64,000 nucleotides of DNA from Terriglobus sp. RCC_193 (GTDB lineage: Bacteria; Acidobacteriota; Terriglobia; Terriglobales; Acidobacteriaceae): contig NZ_JBFUPK010000001.1 in NCBI RefSeq assembly GCF_041355105.1, positions 1,488,001 through 1,552,000 of the forward strand, in the 5' to 3' direction. Shown piece by piece: positions 9,290 through 17,385 of the stretch. The stretch's first letter is position 1; every line of letters begins with the position of its first letter. A model generated the notes under the pieces. It ran no database searches. It was not told the DNA's origin and worked only from the letters and a program-made list of their open reading frames with translations. Both the position numbers and the translations under genes were made by a program.

Positions 9290-9830
9290 GTTCTTTGCCT
9301 TTGCTCTACTGGTTTCGTTGTGTGCCTGCAAACGTGAGCAGCGTATCTTCGATCCGGGCAGCGCTGCATCGCAGCCAGCAGGGGCGACACCGCTGACAGA
9401 GGTAGGCGCCGGTACTTCACCGCCTCCGGGTAATCGTCCCAATGCAATTGCAGAAAGTGCGTATGCCGTTGGCGAAGGCAAGCGCCTGTACCAGGCTTAT
9501 AACTGCGTGGGTTGCCACGCAAACGGCGGAGGCGCAATCGGTCCCGCTCTGATGGATTCGGAATGGATCTACGGCAGCTCCCTGGAACAGATCCACTCCA
9601 CCATTGTGCAAGGCAGACCCAACGGAATGCCGAGTTTCGCGGGCAAGATACCCGACTATCAAGTGTGGGAAATTGCCGCCTATGTGCGTTCCATGAGCGG
9701 GCAGCTTCCGTCCGACGTTGCACCTTCACGCTCAGATCACATGCCAATGGTGGTTCCTGAACAATCTCGTCCAAAGGAGCACCCCGGAGCAGAGCATCCA
9801 CAGCCCGTTATCACGGAGCCGCAGCGATGA
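9270..9830 (+). CDS. Mono-haem cytochrome c lipoprotein
   Basis: A 186-residue exported cytochrome c. ATG 9270 is chosen because it has a good Shine-Dalgarno (GGGAGGGA at 9256-9263) and starts a short signal (MSFRSREFFAFALLVSLCAC) with a plausible lipobox ending at Cys20. One haem site, CVGCH, follows in YNCVGCHANGGG; GMPSF carries the likely axial Met. The last 45 residues after SMSG are Pro/His/Glu-rich and probably disordered. It lies between a PQQ dehydrogenase (20 bp overlap) and the oxidase subunit II gene (ATGA overlap), which makes it the probable electron carrier between these two complexes. Confidence 0.85.
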   Translation: MSFRSREFFAFALLVSLCACKREQRIFDPGSAASQPAGATPLTEVGAGTSPPPGNRPNAIAESAYAVGEGKRLYQAYNCVGCHANGGGAIGPALMDSEWIYGSSLEQIHSTIVQGRPNGMPSFAGKIPDYQVWEIAAYVRSMSGQLPSDVAPSRSDHMPMVVPEQSRPKEHPGAEHPQPVITEPQR

Positions 9831-10825
9831 ACCTTCGGGCAACAGCGCTCCTCTTCTTTTCGAGCCATCAATCTCCACTGAATCCCGCCGGGATACAAGC
9901 ACGCCACATTGAGCACAATCTTGTACTGATCTTTGGCATCACGTCAGCCGTGTACCTGATCGTCATCGCTGTTCTCTTCTTTGGGGTCCTTCGCAACCAC
10001 GCTCGAGAAGGCTTCGTTCCGCATACGCTGGTTGAAGATCCGGATGTAGATCGCAAGGCTACGTATATTGTTGGCGGCGCAATCGGCGCAACGGTCGTTC
10101 TTCTTTTTGTGATGATGATTTCCAGCTTCATCACAAGTCATCGCACTGCCGTGCTGGCGAATGCTCAATCGCTGAAGATTGACGTTTACGGCCATCAATG
10201 GTGGTGGGAAGTGGAATACCCCATGGATGAGCAGCCTTTCCGTATGGTCCGCACAGCAAATGAAATTCACGTACCGGTTGGTTCAGTTGTCACAATCCAC
10301 GCAACCTCGCGGGATGTGATCCATAGTTTTTGGGCCCCCAACATTCACGGCAAAAAGGATCTGATCCCTGGCTATGAGAACGACTTGACGCTCGAAGTGG
10401 ATCAGCCGGGCACGTGGCGAGGCCAATGCGCGGAGTTTTGTGGCCTGCAACATGCGCATATGGCTTTCGATATCGTTGCCCAAAGCCGAGCGGATTTCGA
10501 TCGTTGGTACGTGCAACAACTTAGCGCTGCACCCGAACCCACAACTCCGCAAACCATACATGGACGTGATGTGTTTCTCAATCATCCTTGCATGATGTGT
10601 CACACCATCCGAGGGACTACTGCAGGCTCAACGGTCGGGCCCGATCTTACGCACGTTGCCAGCCGCTCCATGATCGCGGCAGGAACATTGAAGAACACGC
10701 CCGGCAACATGGCCGGATGGATACTGAACGCGCAAAGCATTAAGCCTGGAGTTCGCATGCCTCCGAATCCCATGCCCGGCCAGGACCTCAACGATTTGCT
10801 TGCGTATCTGGAGACACTGCGATGA
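9827..10825 (+). CDS. ctaC: Cytochrome c oxidase subunit II with fused cytochrome c domain (caa3 type)
   Basis: A 332-residue subunit II: two N-terminal membrane helices (about residues 31-54 and 81-104), a cupredoxin domain, then a C-terminal cytochrome c. The CuA site is complete: His166 (VIHSFW) and Cys201/Glu203/Cys205/His209/Met212 in CAEFCGLQHAHM. The aromatic electron-entry patch is HQWWWEVEYP. The fused haem site is CMMCH (255-259) with a distal Met in VRMPPNPMPG. Fusion of cytochrome c to subunit II allows direct reduction by membrane-anchored cytochromes. No long cleavable signal is obvious. Neighbouring reading frames overlap by 4 bp on both sides (ATGA), so production is coupled with subunit I. 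Confidence 0.95.
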   Translation: MNLRATALLFFSSHQSPLNPAGIQARHIEHNLVLIFGITSAVYLIVIAVLFFGVLRNHAREGFVPHTLVEDPDVDRKATYIVGGAIGATVVLLFVMMISSFITSHRTAVLANAQSLKIDVYGHQWWWEVEYPMDEQPFRMVRTANEIHVPVGSVVTIHATSRDVIHSFWAPNIHGKKDLIPGYENDLTLEVDQPGTWRGQCAEFCGLQHAHMAFDIVAQSRADFDRWYVQQLSAAPEPTTPQTIHGRDVFLNHPCMMCHTIRGTTAGSTVGPDLTHVASRSMIAAGTLKNTPGNMAGWILNAQSIKPGVRMPPNPMPGQDLNDLLAYLETLR

Positions 10826-12768
10826 ACGAACAGCATGTGGTTATCGCAGAAGAGTCCTACACCACCACAAGTGATGCGGAACGCGCAGCGCAGTTAGCGA
10901 AGGTCTGGGCAGAGCCATCCGGATTTTTAGGGTGGTTCAAAGCCGTACATCACACCACAATCGGGAAGCGCTACATGGTCACGGCCTTTGGTTTCTTTCT
11001 GGCCGCAGGTTTGCTTGCTGGCGCTATGAGGCTCCAGCTTGCGTTTCCAGAAGCACACATCATGAGCCCCGATCTCTACAACCAGGTCTTCACCATGCAT
11101 GGCAGCGTGATGATGTTCCTGTTTGCCGTGCCTATGATGTTCGAAGCCCTTTCCGTATATTTTGTGCCACTGATGGTCGGCACGCGAAACATCGCCTTCC
11201 CGCGCCTCAACGCCTTCAGCTACTACCTTTTCCTCTTCGCGGGGTTGATGCTGTTCGCATTTTTCTTTGTTAACTCCGGACCAGACCGCGGATGGTTCTC
11301 ATACGTTCCACTCTCTGGCCCTGACTATGCTCCCGGTAAGCGAGCCGACATATGGGCACAACTCATCACCTTTACAGAAATTTCCGGCCTTTGTGTTGCC
11401 GTAGAGGTCATCGTTACCGTTTTCAAACTGCGCGCTCCGGGCATGTCTCTTAACCGGATACCCATATTCGTGTGGGGAGAGGTTGTGACATCATTCATGG
11501 TCATCTTCGCTATGCCAGGAGTAGTCGTAGCAAGCACCATGCTTTTGCTGGATAGGACAGCCTCGACACAATTCTTCAATCCTGCCGTGGGTGGAGACGT
11601 GCTTCTGTTCCAACATCTCTTTTGGTGGTTTGGCCATCCAGAGGTCTACATCATCTTCATCCCCGGCACGGCCATTGTCTCTACGATTGCCGCAACATTC
11701 TCACGCCGACACGTCTTCGGTTACATGGCGCTCGTTCTTTCGCTCATTGCCACTGGATTCATCGCTTTTGGCCTGTGGGTTCATCACATGTTTGCCACGG
11801 GCATCCCGCAGATGAGTGAAGGTTTCTTCACCGCAGCCAGCATGATGATCGCCATTCCGGCGGGAACACAGATATTCTGTTGGCTTGCCACCATCCTTAC
11901 GGGAAAAGTTGTTTTGAAAACACCCATGTGGTGGGTACTCGGCTTTTTCTTCGTTTTCATCATTGGTGGCATGACGGGAATCTTCGTCGCCTCCGTTCCC
12001 GTAGATCTGCAGGTGCATGACACCTACTTCGTTGTCGCGCACTTCCACTACGTGCTGATTGGCGGCGCCGTATTCCCTATGTTTGGCGCATTCGCGTATT
12101 GGTTCCCCAAGTTGACGGGCCGCATGCTCAGTGAAATGCTCGGGCTTTGGAGCTTCTGGCTCTTCACCATCGGTTTCAACATCACGTTCTTTCCCATGCA
12201 TATCCTGGGCCTTCGCGGCATGCCGCGTCGCGTCTATACCTACCCTGCTGACGCCGGTTGGACTGCGTTGAATCAGATTGAATCCGTGGGATACATCTTC
12301 CTGTTTCTCGGTGTCGCCGTGTTCCTGTACAACGTATGGCATTCGTTACGACGCGGTGAGATGGCGCCCGCAAACCCGTGGCAGGCAGGCGGATTGGAGT
12401 GGGCCACCGCATCTCCGCCTGCAACCTACAACTTCCTGAACATGCCGACAGTCAATGGAAGCGAGCCACTGTGGGACGCGCTGCCGGATCAACCTGTGGT
12501 CAGTGGCATGCACGAAGATGTTCGCGAAATTGTCACCACACGCATACTGGATGCCGAACCAGAGGGCCGTGATGAGATGCCCGGCCCGACAGCTTGGCCA
12601 TTCATAGCTGCAGTCGTTACGACGGCACTCTTCATCGGCAGTATCTTCAGGCCGATCGCTGTTTCCATTGGTGCGATCCCGCTGGCGATTGCCCTCATTG
12701 GCTGGTTCTGGCCCACGCGTGAAGAATCGCAACGACGCGCGAGGAGGAATATATGGGAACAGAGCTAA
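10822..12768 (+). CDS. ctaD: Haem-copper oxidase subunit I (A-type) with altered proton-channel residues
   Basis: A 648-residue subunit I. Haem and copper ligands are all present: His93 (MHG), His272/Tyr276 with Glu274 in GHPEVY, His321-His322, His407 and His409 in HDTYFVVAHFHY. The spacing of these ligands matches Rhodobacter sphaeroides subunit I at a fixed offset (9 in the first part, 12 later), so other positions can be aligned with confidence. The D-channel entry Asp132 is Asn123 here (GTRNIAFPRLN), Asn121 is Val112, the K-channel Lys362 is Gln350 and Thr359 is Ala347 (IPAGTQIF). Glu274 (Glu286) and Ser287 (Ser299) are kept. Oxygen reduction should be possible; pumping is doubtful. The gene order II-I-III and the residue changes recall alternative oxidases such as coxMNOP rather than the main aa3 enzyme. 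Confidence 0.95.
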   Translation: MNEQHVVIAEESYTTTSDAERAAQLAKVWAEPSGFLGWFKAVHHTTIGKRYMVTAFGFFLAAGLLAGAMRLQLAFPEAHIMSPDLYNQVFTMHGSVMMFLFAVPMMFEALSVYFVPLMVGTRNIAFPRLNAFSYYLFLFAGLMLFAFFFVNSGPDRGWFSYVPLSGPDYAPGKRADIWAQLITFTEISGLCVAVEVIVTVFKLRAPGMSLNRIPIFVWGEVVTSFMVIFAMPGVVVASTMLLLDRTASTQFFNPAVGGDVLLFQHLFWWFGHPEVYIIFIPGTAIVSTIAATFSRRHVFGYMALVLSLIATGFIAFGLWVHHMFATGIPQMSEGFFTAASMMIAIPAGTQIFCWLATILTGKVVLKTPMWWVLGFFFVFIIGGMTGIFVASVPVDLQVHDTYFVVAHFHYVLIGGAVFPMFGAFAYWFPKLTGRMLSEMLGLWSFWLFTIGFNITFFPMHILGLRGMPRRVYTYPADAGWTALNQIESVGYIFLFLGVAVFLYNVWHSLRRGEMAPANPWQAGGLEWATASPPATYNFLNMPTVNGSEPLWDALPDQPVVSGMHEDVREIVTTRILDAEPEGRDEMPGPTAWPFIAAVVTTALFIGSIFRPIAVSIGAIPLAIALIGWFWPTREESQRRARRNIWEQS

Positions 12769-13376
12769 TGCAACACCGGCGCTCTCTCAATGTTGCCTCG
12801 CTCCCTGATGTCACGTTTGCAGCCAGGAGCATGACGTGGTGGGGAACGATTGGGATGATGGCAATTGAGGGGGGCGTGTTTGCTCTTGTCATTGCCAGCT
12901 ACTTCTATCTGCACTCCAGGTCGCAGAACTGGCCACCGGGCGTTCCTCCTCCGGATCTGTTGTGGGGAAGCCTGAACACAGGTGTGTTTCTGTTGAGCGC
13001 ATTGCCAACGGAGTGGTATCGCCGTCACGCCCATCAAGGTGATCTGCGGGCAGTGAGAATCGGTCTCGGTCTAGCGATTGGATTTGGAGCGCTTAACCTT
13101 ATCATTCGTTACTTTGAGCTGCGGCATCTTAACTGCGACTGGTCGCAGAGCGCATACGGCTCTGTGGTGTGGCTATTGATGGGCCTGCATATCGCGCATC
13201 TGCTTACAGATTGGGTCGAGACGATTGTGCTCACGACACTCTTTTTCTCGCCACACATTGAAGGAAAGCGCTTTGTCGACGCCGAAGAAAATGCAAGTTA
13301 CTGGTACTTCGTCATACTCACGTGGATACCCATCTACCTGGTGCTCTACTGGGCGCCCCGATGGTTGAGGAGCTAA
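12753..13376 (+). CDS. ctaE: Cytochrome c oxidase subunit III
   Basis: A 207-residue multi-helix membrane protein of the subunit III family, short form with about five helices. Family segments include MTWWGTIGMMAIEGGVFALV, WPPGVPPPDLLWG, LLMGLHIAHLLTDW and a C-terminal YWYFVILTWIPIYLVLYW. The start at 12753 has a strong Shine-Dalgarno (GAGGAGG) inside the end of the subunit I gene, with which it overlaps 16 bp. Subunit III normally stabilises the core and supports proton uptake into the D-channel; whether it keeps that role beside a subunit I lacking the channel Asp is an open question. Confidence 0.9.
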   Translation: MGTELMQHRRSLNVASLPDVTFAARSMTWWGTIGMMAIEGGVFALVIASYFYLHSRSQNWPPGVPPPDLLWGSLNTGVFLLSALPTEWYRRHAHQGDLRAVRIGLGLAIGFGALNLIIRYFELRHLNCDWSQSAYGSVVWLLMGLHIAHLLTDWVETIVLTTLFFSPHIEGKRFVDAEENASYWYFVILTWIPIYLVLYWAPRWLRS

Positions 13377-13378
13377 CC

Positions 13379-13762
13379 ATGCCCGGCCTATTGGGAATAC
13401 TCCCATCCAACAAAGATGAAGGTTTGAACCTTCGCTTGTGGGCGGCCTTGCTTCTACCGCCGTTTGCTGGAGGCATCAATACGGTTGTCGGCTACATGGT
13501 CAGTAACTACGACTGCAACGTGCACAATCGTCACCTTGTCCTTCTGGTGAATCTCTTCTGCCTGATGCTCTGTGGCATCAGTGCGCTTCTGGTTTTGAAA
13601 TTGAAACAACGGATTGAAACGGAGTTTGACGATTCATCCAAAGACCTCCGCATCACGCGACTCTTCCTTCGTAAACTTTCACTCTGGTTCGCTGCGGGAT
13701 TCGCCCTGCTGGTGGTCGCAGGTTCCTTCGCAACGATGCTGATGGGGGCGTGTGATCTATGA
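13379..13762 (+). CDS. Small membrane protein of the oxidase operon, function unknown
   Basis: A 127-residue protein with three predicted membrane helices (around LWAALLLPPFAGGINTVVGY, LVLLVNLFCLMLCGISALLV and LWFAAGFALLVVAGSFATML). ATG 13379 is chosen over GTG 13322 and ATG 13361 because GAGGAG lies 7 nt upstream and it begins just after the subunit III stop. The end overlaps the CtaG gene by 4 bp. It occupies the place where a small subunit IV or an assembly factor is usually found, but no motif assigns it to a named family. Confidence 0.7.
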   Translation: MPGLLGILPSNKDEGLNLRLWAALLLPPFAGGINTVVGYMVSNYDCNVHNRHLVLLVNLFCLMLCGISALLVLKLKQRIETEFDDSSKDLRITRLFLRKLSLWFAAGFALLVVAGSFATMLMGACDL

Positions 13763-14679
13763 TCCTGCCTCACCACATCCATGTTGCTGCATTCTTCTTT
13801 CATCCCGTAGAAGGTGGAGAAGCGCTGCCCAGTCCAAGCGATCTGTGGACTCTCAGGCATTGGACCTGGGAGCTTAACATCACAATTCCGTTGGTCCTAT
13901 GCGCGGCATGGTACCTGGCAGGAAGTGTGCGAAGAGGGCGCCATACTATGCTCCGGTGGCGTCATGCAGCCTTCTGGGCAGGATGGCTTTCGCTTATCGC
14001 GGCGCTGGTATCTCCGCTGCATCAGCTTGGAGACTCTCTCTTCAGTGCACACATGCTGCAACATGAGATTCTCATCCTTGTCGCCGCACCACTCATCGCA
14101 GCATCGCACCCTTCGGTGACTCTCCTCTATGCGCTGCCTTCCGCGGCTCGACGAACAATAGGTGGCCTTGTGTCTGGCATGGAACGGCATCCAATTTTGG
14201 CGTTAGCCACTGGACCATTAGCCTCATGGTTGCTCCATGCTGTTGCACTTTGGGGATGGCACATTCCATTTCTCTACCAGGCAAGTGTCACCTCGGACGT
14301 TGTGCACGCGCTGCAGCACCTCTGCTTTTTCTTTACAGGACTGATCTTCTGGTCCGCTCTCTTCGGCGCTGGGCGTTCATCAATGAGCTATGGTGCGGCC
14401 ACGCTTTACACCTTCGGGACTGCGATTCACTGCAGTGCCCTCGGATCGCTATTAACGTTCTCCACCGTGATCTGGTATCCCATCTATGCCGACCGGACCA
14501 CCGCGTGGCATCTGACGCCATTGCAGGATCAGCAGCTCGGCGGGCTGCTCATGTGGGTCCCGTCCGGCATCGTATTCATTGTGATCGGAGTCGCATTGTT
14601 TGCTCGTTGGATTGAGAGCGCCGAAGAGCGGCACAAACATACGAGTATGAGTGAGATCACGATAGGAGGGACGCAATGA
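13759..14679 (+). CDS. ctaG: CtaG-family cytochrome c oxidase assembly protein
   Basis: A 306-residue polytopic protein of the caa3-type CtaG family (not the Cox11-type CtaG). About seven helices are seen, with characteristic His-rich membrane segments: SAHMLQHEILILVAAPLIA, WLLHAVALWGWHIPFLYQ and HALQHLCFFFTGLIFWSALF. These histidines are thought to take part in copper or haem handling during oxidase maturation. It starts within an ATGA overlap with the small membrane protein and ends with a 4-bp overlap with a cytochrome c gene, so it belongs to the same transcript as the oxidase subunits. Confidence 0.9.
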   Translation: MILPHHIHVAAFFFHPVEGGEALPSPSDLWTLRHWTWELNITIPLVLCAAWYLAGSVRRGRHTMLRWRHAAFWAGWLSLIAALVSPLHQLGDSLFSAHMLQHEILILVAAPLIAASHPSVTLLYALPSAARRTIGGLVSGMERHPILALATGPLASWLLHAVALWGWHIPFLYQASVTSDVVHALQHLCFFFTGLIFWSALFGAGRSSMSYGAATLYTFGTAIHCSALGSLLTFSTVIWYPIYADRTTAWHLTPLQDQQLGGLLMWVPSGIVFIVIGVALFARWIESAEERHKHTSMSEITIGGTQ

Positions 14680-15026
14680 GAAATTCCCTCTTCGCGCTTC
14701 CGATCCTCACATTGCTTATGGGATGTGAAGCCTATACAACTTCGCCTATAGAACGCGCAGTGGCGGCTCCGAAAATGCGCGACTACGGATGCACCTCCTG
14801 CCACGTGATTCCCGGTGTTGCAGGGGCGGCGGCAGCGGTAAGCCCACCGCTAAACCGCATGGGGAACAGAACCACCATAGCCGGAGTCACTTCGAACACA
14901 CCGGAAAACCTCATGCTCTGGATTCAACATCCACAGCAGATACATCCCAGGAGCGCCATGCCGGAGATGCATGTGACATCCGACGATGCAAGAACGATTG
15001 CCCTCTACCTCGAAACGCTGCATTGA
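14676..15026 (+). CDS. Small cytochrome c lipoprotein
   Basis: A 116-residue mono-haem cytochrome c with a lipoprotein signal (MRNSLFALPILTLLMGC, lipobox LMGC). The haem site is CTSCH in DYGCTSCHVIPGV and the likely axial Met is in SAMPEMHV. The sequence resembles the cytochrome c domain fused to subunit II of this same operon (both carry NTPENLMLWI or NTPGNMAGWI and end YLETL), so a duplication of that domain followed by lipid anchoring is plausible. It overlaps ctaG by 4 bp. Expected role: membrane-bound electron donor to the oxidase. Confidence 0.85.
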   Translation: MRNSLFALPILTLLMGCEAYTTSPIERAVAAPKMRDYGCTSCHVIPGVAGAAAAVSPPLNRMGNRTTIAGVTSNTPENLMLWIQHPQQIHPRSAMPEMHVTSDDARTIALYLETLH

Positions 15027-15043
15027 ATAAGGAGAGACACACG

Positions 15044-15445
15044 ATGAGCATCACACTCGCTGAAGCTAAAACCGTTGTTGCCGCTGCTGAGAGCAAAGCC
15101 CATGAGATTGGCATGCCGATGAACATCGCCATCGTCGATGCTGGTGGAAACCTTCTCCTCTTTCAACGAATGGAAAACGCGTGGTTGGGGTCCATCGACA
15201 TCGCGATCAACAAAGCCTGGACTGCTCGTGCATTTGACATCGAAACCAAAGCACTCAGCGAACTCTCTCAGCCAGACGATCAGTTCTTCGGGATTCACAC
15301 GTCAAATCACGGTCGAGTCATGATCTTTGCAGGCGGTATTCCTCTGAAGAGGGATGAGAAAATCGTGGGTGCCATCGGCGTCAGTGGCGGCATGGGCAAG
15401 CAGGATCAGGCAGTAGCCGAAGAAGGCGCGAAATCATTCTCTTAG
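15044..15445 (+). CDS. GlcG/HbpS-family (DUF336) protein
   Basis: A 133-residue cytoplasmic protein of the haem-degrading/HbpS-like GlcG fold. Family signatures: LAEAKTVVAAAESKAHEIG, IAIVDAGGNLLLFQRMENAW, IHTSNHGRVMIFAGGIPL and the glycine-rich GAIGVSGGMGKQDQ. Start ATG 15044 has GGAGAG about 8 nt upstream and lies 17 bp after the cytochrome c stop. Members often sit beside PQQ or cytochrome genes and some bind haem, but no enzymatic role is proven for this subgroup. It is probably the second-to-last gene of the oxidase operon. Confidence 0.85.
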   Translation: MSITLAEAKTVVAAAESKAHEIGMPMNIAIVDAGGNLLLFQRMENAWLGSIDIAINKAWTARAFDIETKALSELSQPDDQFFGIHTSNHGRVMIFAGGIPLKRDEKIVGAIGVSGGMGKQDQAVAEEGAKSFS

Positions 15446-15479
15446 TGGCTATCGCTCAGGAGTTTGAAGAAGGACTGGC

Positions 15480-16076
15480 ATGAAATCTCGAAAGCACGCT
15501 CAGACACGCCCTTCGCCCGTGCCTGTGGCGCTCCTCATCATTGATGTGCTCACGACATTCAATTTTCCGGATGGAGATGCAACCCTGCAGAATGCTCTTA
15601 CCATCCGTGACGCTTTGGTGAGACTCAAAGGACGTGCCCGATCACTTGGCATTCCCGTGTTGTACGTCAACGACAACTTCGGTGATTGGCGCAGCGAGAA
15701 AGAAGTGTTGATGGGGAGATGCCTGGAAGGCAAGGGTAAAGACTTCGTTCGTCCTCTATTGCCGGACAGCGAAGATTACTTCGTCCTTAAGCCCATGCAT
15801 TCTGCGTTCTACATGACGCCGCTGGAGGTCCTCCTGCAACACCTGCAGGTGGAGACGCTGATACTCACCGGCCTCACGTCGAGCAGTTGCATTAGTGCCA
15901 CGGCTCATGATGCAAACATGCGCGGTTTCGATATTTACATTCCTTCCGACTGCTCCTGCAGTCGAAGCTCGGAGGAGCACACCGCTGCCCTCGAGTTATT
16001 GGGAGCAATGGCCGATGCACGTCTTACCTCATCGAAGTCGCTTAGGTTGCAGAAGTTGATCTCTATACAAAAATAA
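15480..16076 (+). CDS. Isochorismatase-family cysteine hydrolase
   Basis: A 198-residue alpha/beta hydrolase of the isochorismatase-like superfamily. The catalytic triad is visible: Asp in VALLIIDVLTTF, Lys in FVLKPMHSAFY, and Cys in TGLTSSSCISATAHDA. Such enzymes hydrolyse amides or vinyl ethers (nicotinamidase, N-carbamoylsarcosine amidase, isochorismatase); the substrate cannot be chosen from sequence. It starts 34 bp after the GlcG-like gene with GAAGGA upstream, so it may be the distal gene of the oxidase operon, although its link with respiration is unclear. The following 283 bp (16077-16359) hold no recognisable gene. Confidence 0.85.
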   Translation: MKSRKHAQTRPSPVPVALLIIDVLTTFNFPDGDATLQNALTIRDALVRLKGRARSLGIPVLYVNDNFGDWRSEKEVLMGRCLEGKGKDFVRPLLPDSEDYFVLKPMHSAFYMTPLEVLLQHLQVETLILTGLTSSSCISATAHDANMRGFDIYIPSDCSCSRSSEEHTAALELLGAMADARLTSSKSLRLQKLISIQK

Positions 16077-16359
16077 TCACCCTCGTCGTCCTGTTGACCT
16101 CAGTGCCCGATTCTCAGGCGGCGACAGGACAGCCACCGTGTTAAGACACCCTGGTCTGTTCACCACCATTGTTGTGTTGAGTCCACATTGTCTGGAACGG
16201 CCTCTCCGTGCTGCTGACGTCGATAGTGCACCATCATTGATCGCAAGAGCCTTTGGTACTGCTTGCAAGTCTCTTATAAAATCTGCTTTTTTCGGGTTCA
16301 TGAATCTCTGGGGCAATCAAACATCTCTTCTTCCTAGTAGACTCACATGCGGAGTCAGC

Positions 16360-17382
16360 ATGAAAAAGATTGGCTTTCTTTCCTTTGGCCACTGGACGCC
16401 TTCGCCTCAATCCCAAACGCGCTCTGCTGCGGATGTTCTGTTGCAATCCATCGATCTGGCGGTGGAAGCCGAACGCATCGGCATGGATGGCGCTTACTTC
16501 CGCGTGCATCATTTTGCGCGGCAGCTCTCGTCGCCCTTCCCTCTTCTGGCTGCGGTTGGAGCACGCACGCGCAACATCGAAATCGGCACCGCCGTTATCG
16601 ACATGCGCTATGAAAATCCGCACTACATGCTGGAGGATGCAAGCGCAGCCGATCTCATTTCCGGTTCGCGATTACAGCTAGGCATCAGCCGTGGATCGCC
16701 GGAACAGGTCATCGACGGATGGCGCCACTTCGGTTATCAGCCGAAGGAAGGCGAAGACGACGCAGCCATGGGACGTCGCCACACCGAAGTCCTTCTGGAG
16801 CTTTTGCGCGGAGAAGGTTTTGCCCAGCCCAACCCTCGGCCCATGTTCCCCAACCCGCCAGGACTGCTGCGGCTGGAGCCCTTCTCGGAAACCTTGGGTG
16901 AACGCATCTGGTGGGGCGCTGCGACCAACGCCACCGCCATATGGGCCGCGAAGCTGGGAATGAATCTGCAAAGCTCAACCCTCAAGTTCGATGAGACAGG
17001 CGAGCCATTTCACATCCAACAGGCAAAGCAGATTCGTGCTTATCGCGAGGCATGGAAGCAGGCCGGGCATACTCGCACGCCGCGCGTCTCCGTCAGCCGT
17101 AGCATCTTTGCCTTGACCAACGATCTGGATCGCGCCTACTTCGGGCACGACAGCAACTCGCAGGACAAAATCGGCTTTCTGGACGCATCCACCCGCGCAG
17201 TATTTGGCCGCAGCTACGCCGCCGAGCCACAAAAATTAGTAGAGCAACTGCGTCAGGATGAAGCGATTGCGGAAGCAGATACGTTGCTGCTCACCGTGCC
17301 AAACCAACTTGGCGTGGAGTACAACGTACACGTTATGGAATCGATTCTGACCCACGTGGCACCCGCACTCGGCTGGAGATAG
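16360..17382 (+). CDS. LLM-class (luciferase-like) flavin-dependent monooxygenase
   Basis: A 340-residue F420/FMN luciferase-like TIM-barrel enzyme. ATG 16360 (MKKIGFLSFGHWTP) is the family-like start with GGAG upstream, although the frame is open from 16138. Recognisable parts: RIGMDGAYFRVHHFARQL, IEIGTAVIDMRYENPHYMLE, RLQLGISRGSPEQVIDGW and TLLLTVPNQLGVEYNVHVME. Members oxidise diverse small molecules using reduced flavin; no specific substrate is implied. It is convergent with the ABC permease gene, leaving only 3 bp between the stops. Confidence 0.85.
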   Translation: MKKIGFLSFGHWTPSPQSQTRSAADVLLQSIDLAVEAERIGMDGAYFRVHHFARQLSSPFPLLAAVGARTRNIEIGTAVIDMRYENPHYMLEDASAADLISGSRLQLGISRGSPEQVIDGWRHFGYQPKEGEDDAAMGRRHTEVLLELLRGEGFAQPNPRPMFPNPPGLLRLEPFSETLGERIWWGAATNATAIWAAKLGMNLQSSTLKFDETGEPFHIQQAKQIRAYREAWKQAGHTRTPRVSVSRSIFALTNDLDRAYFGHDSNSQDKIGFLDASTRAVFGRSYAAEPQKLVEQLRQDEAIAEADTLLLTVPNQLGVEYNVHVMESILTHVAPALGWR

Positions 17383-17385
17383 ACG

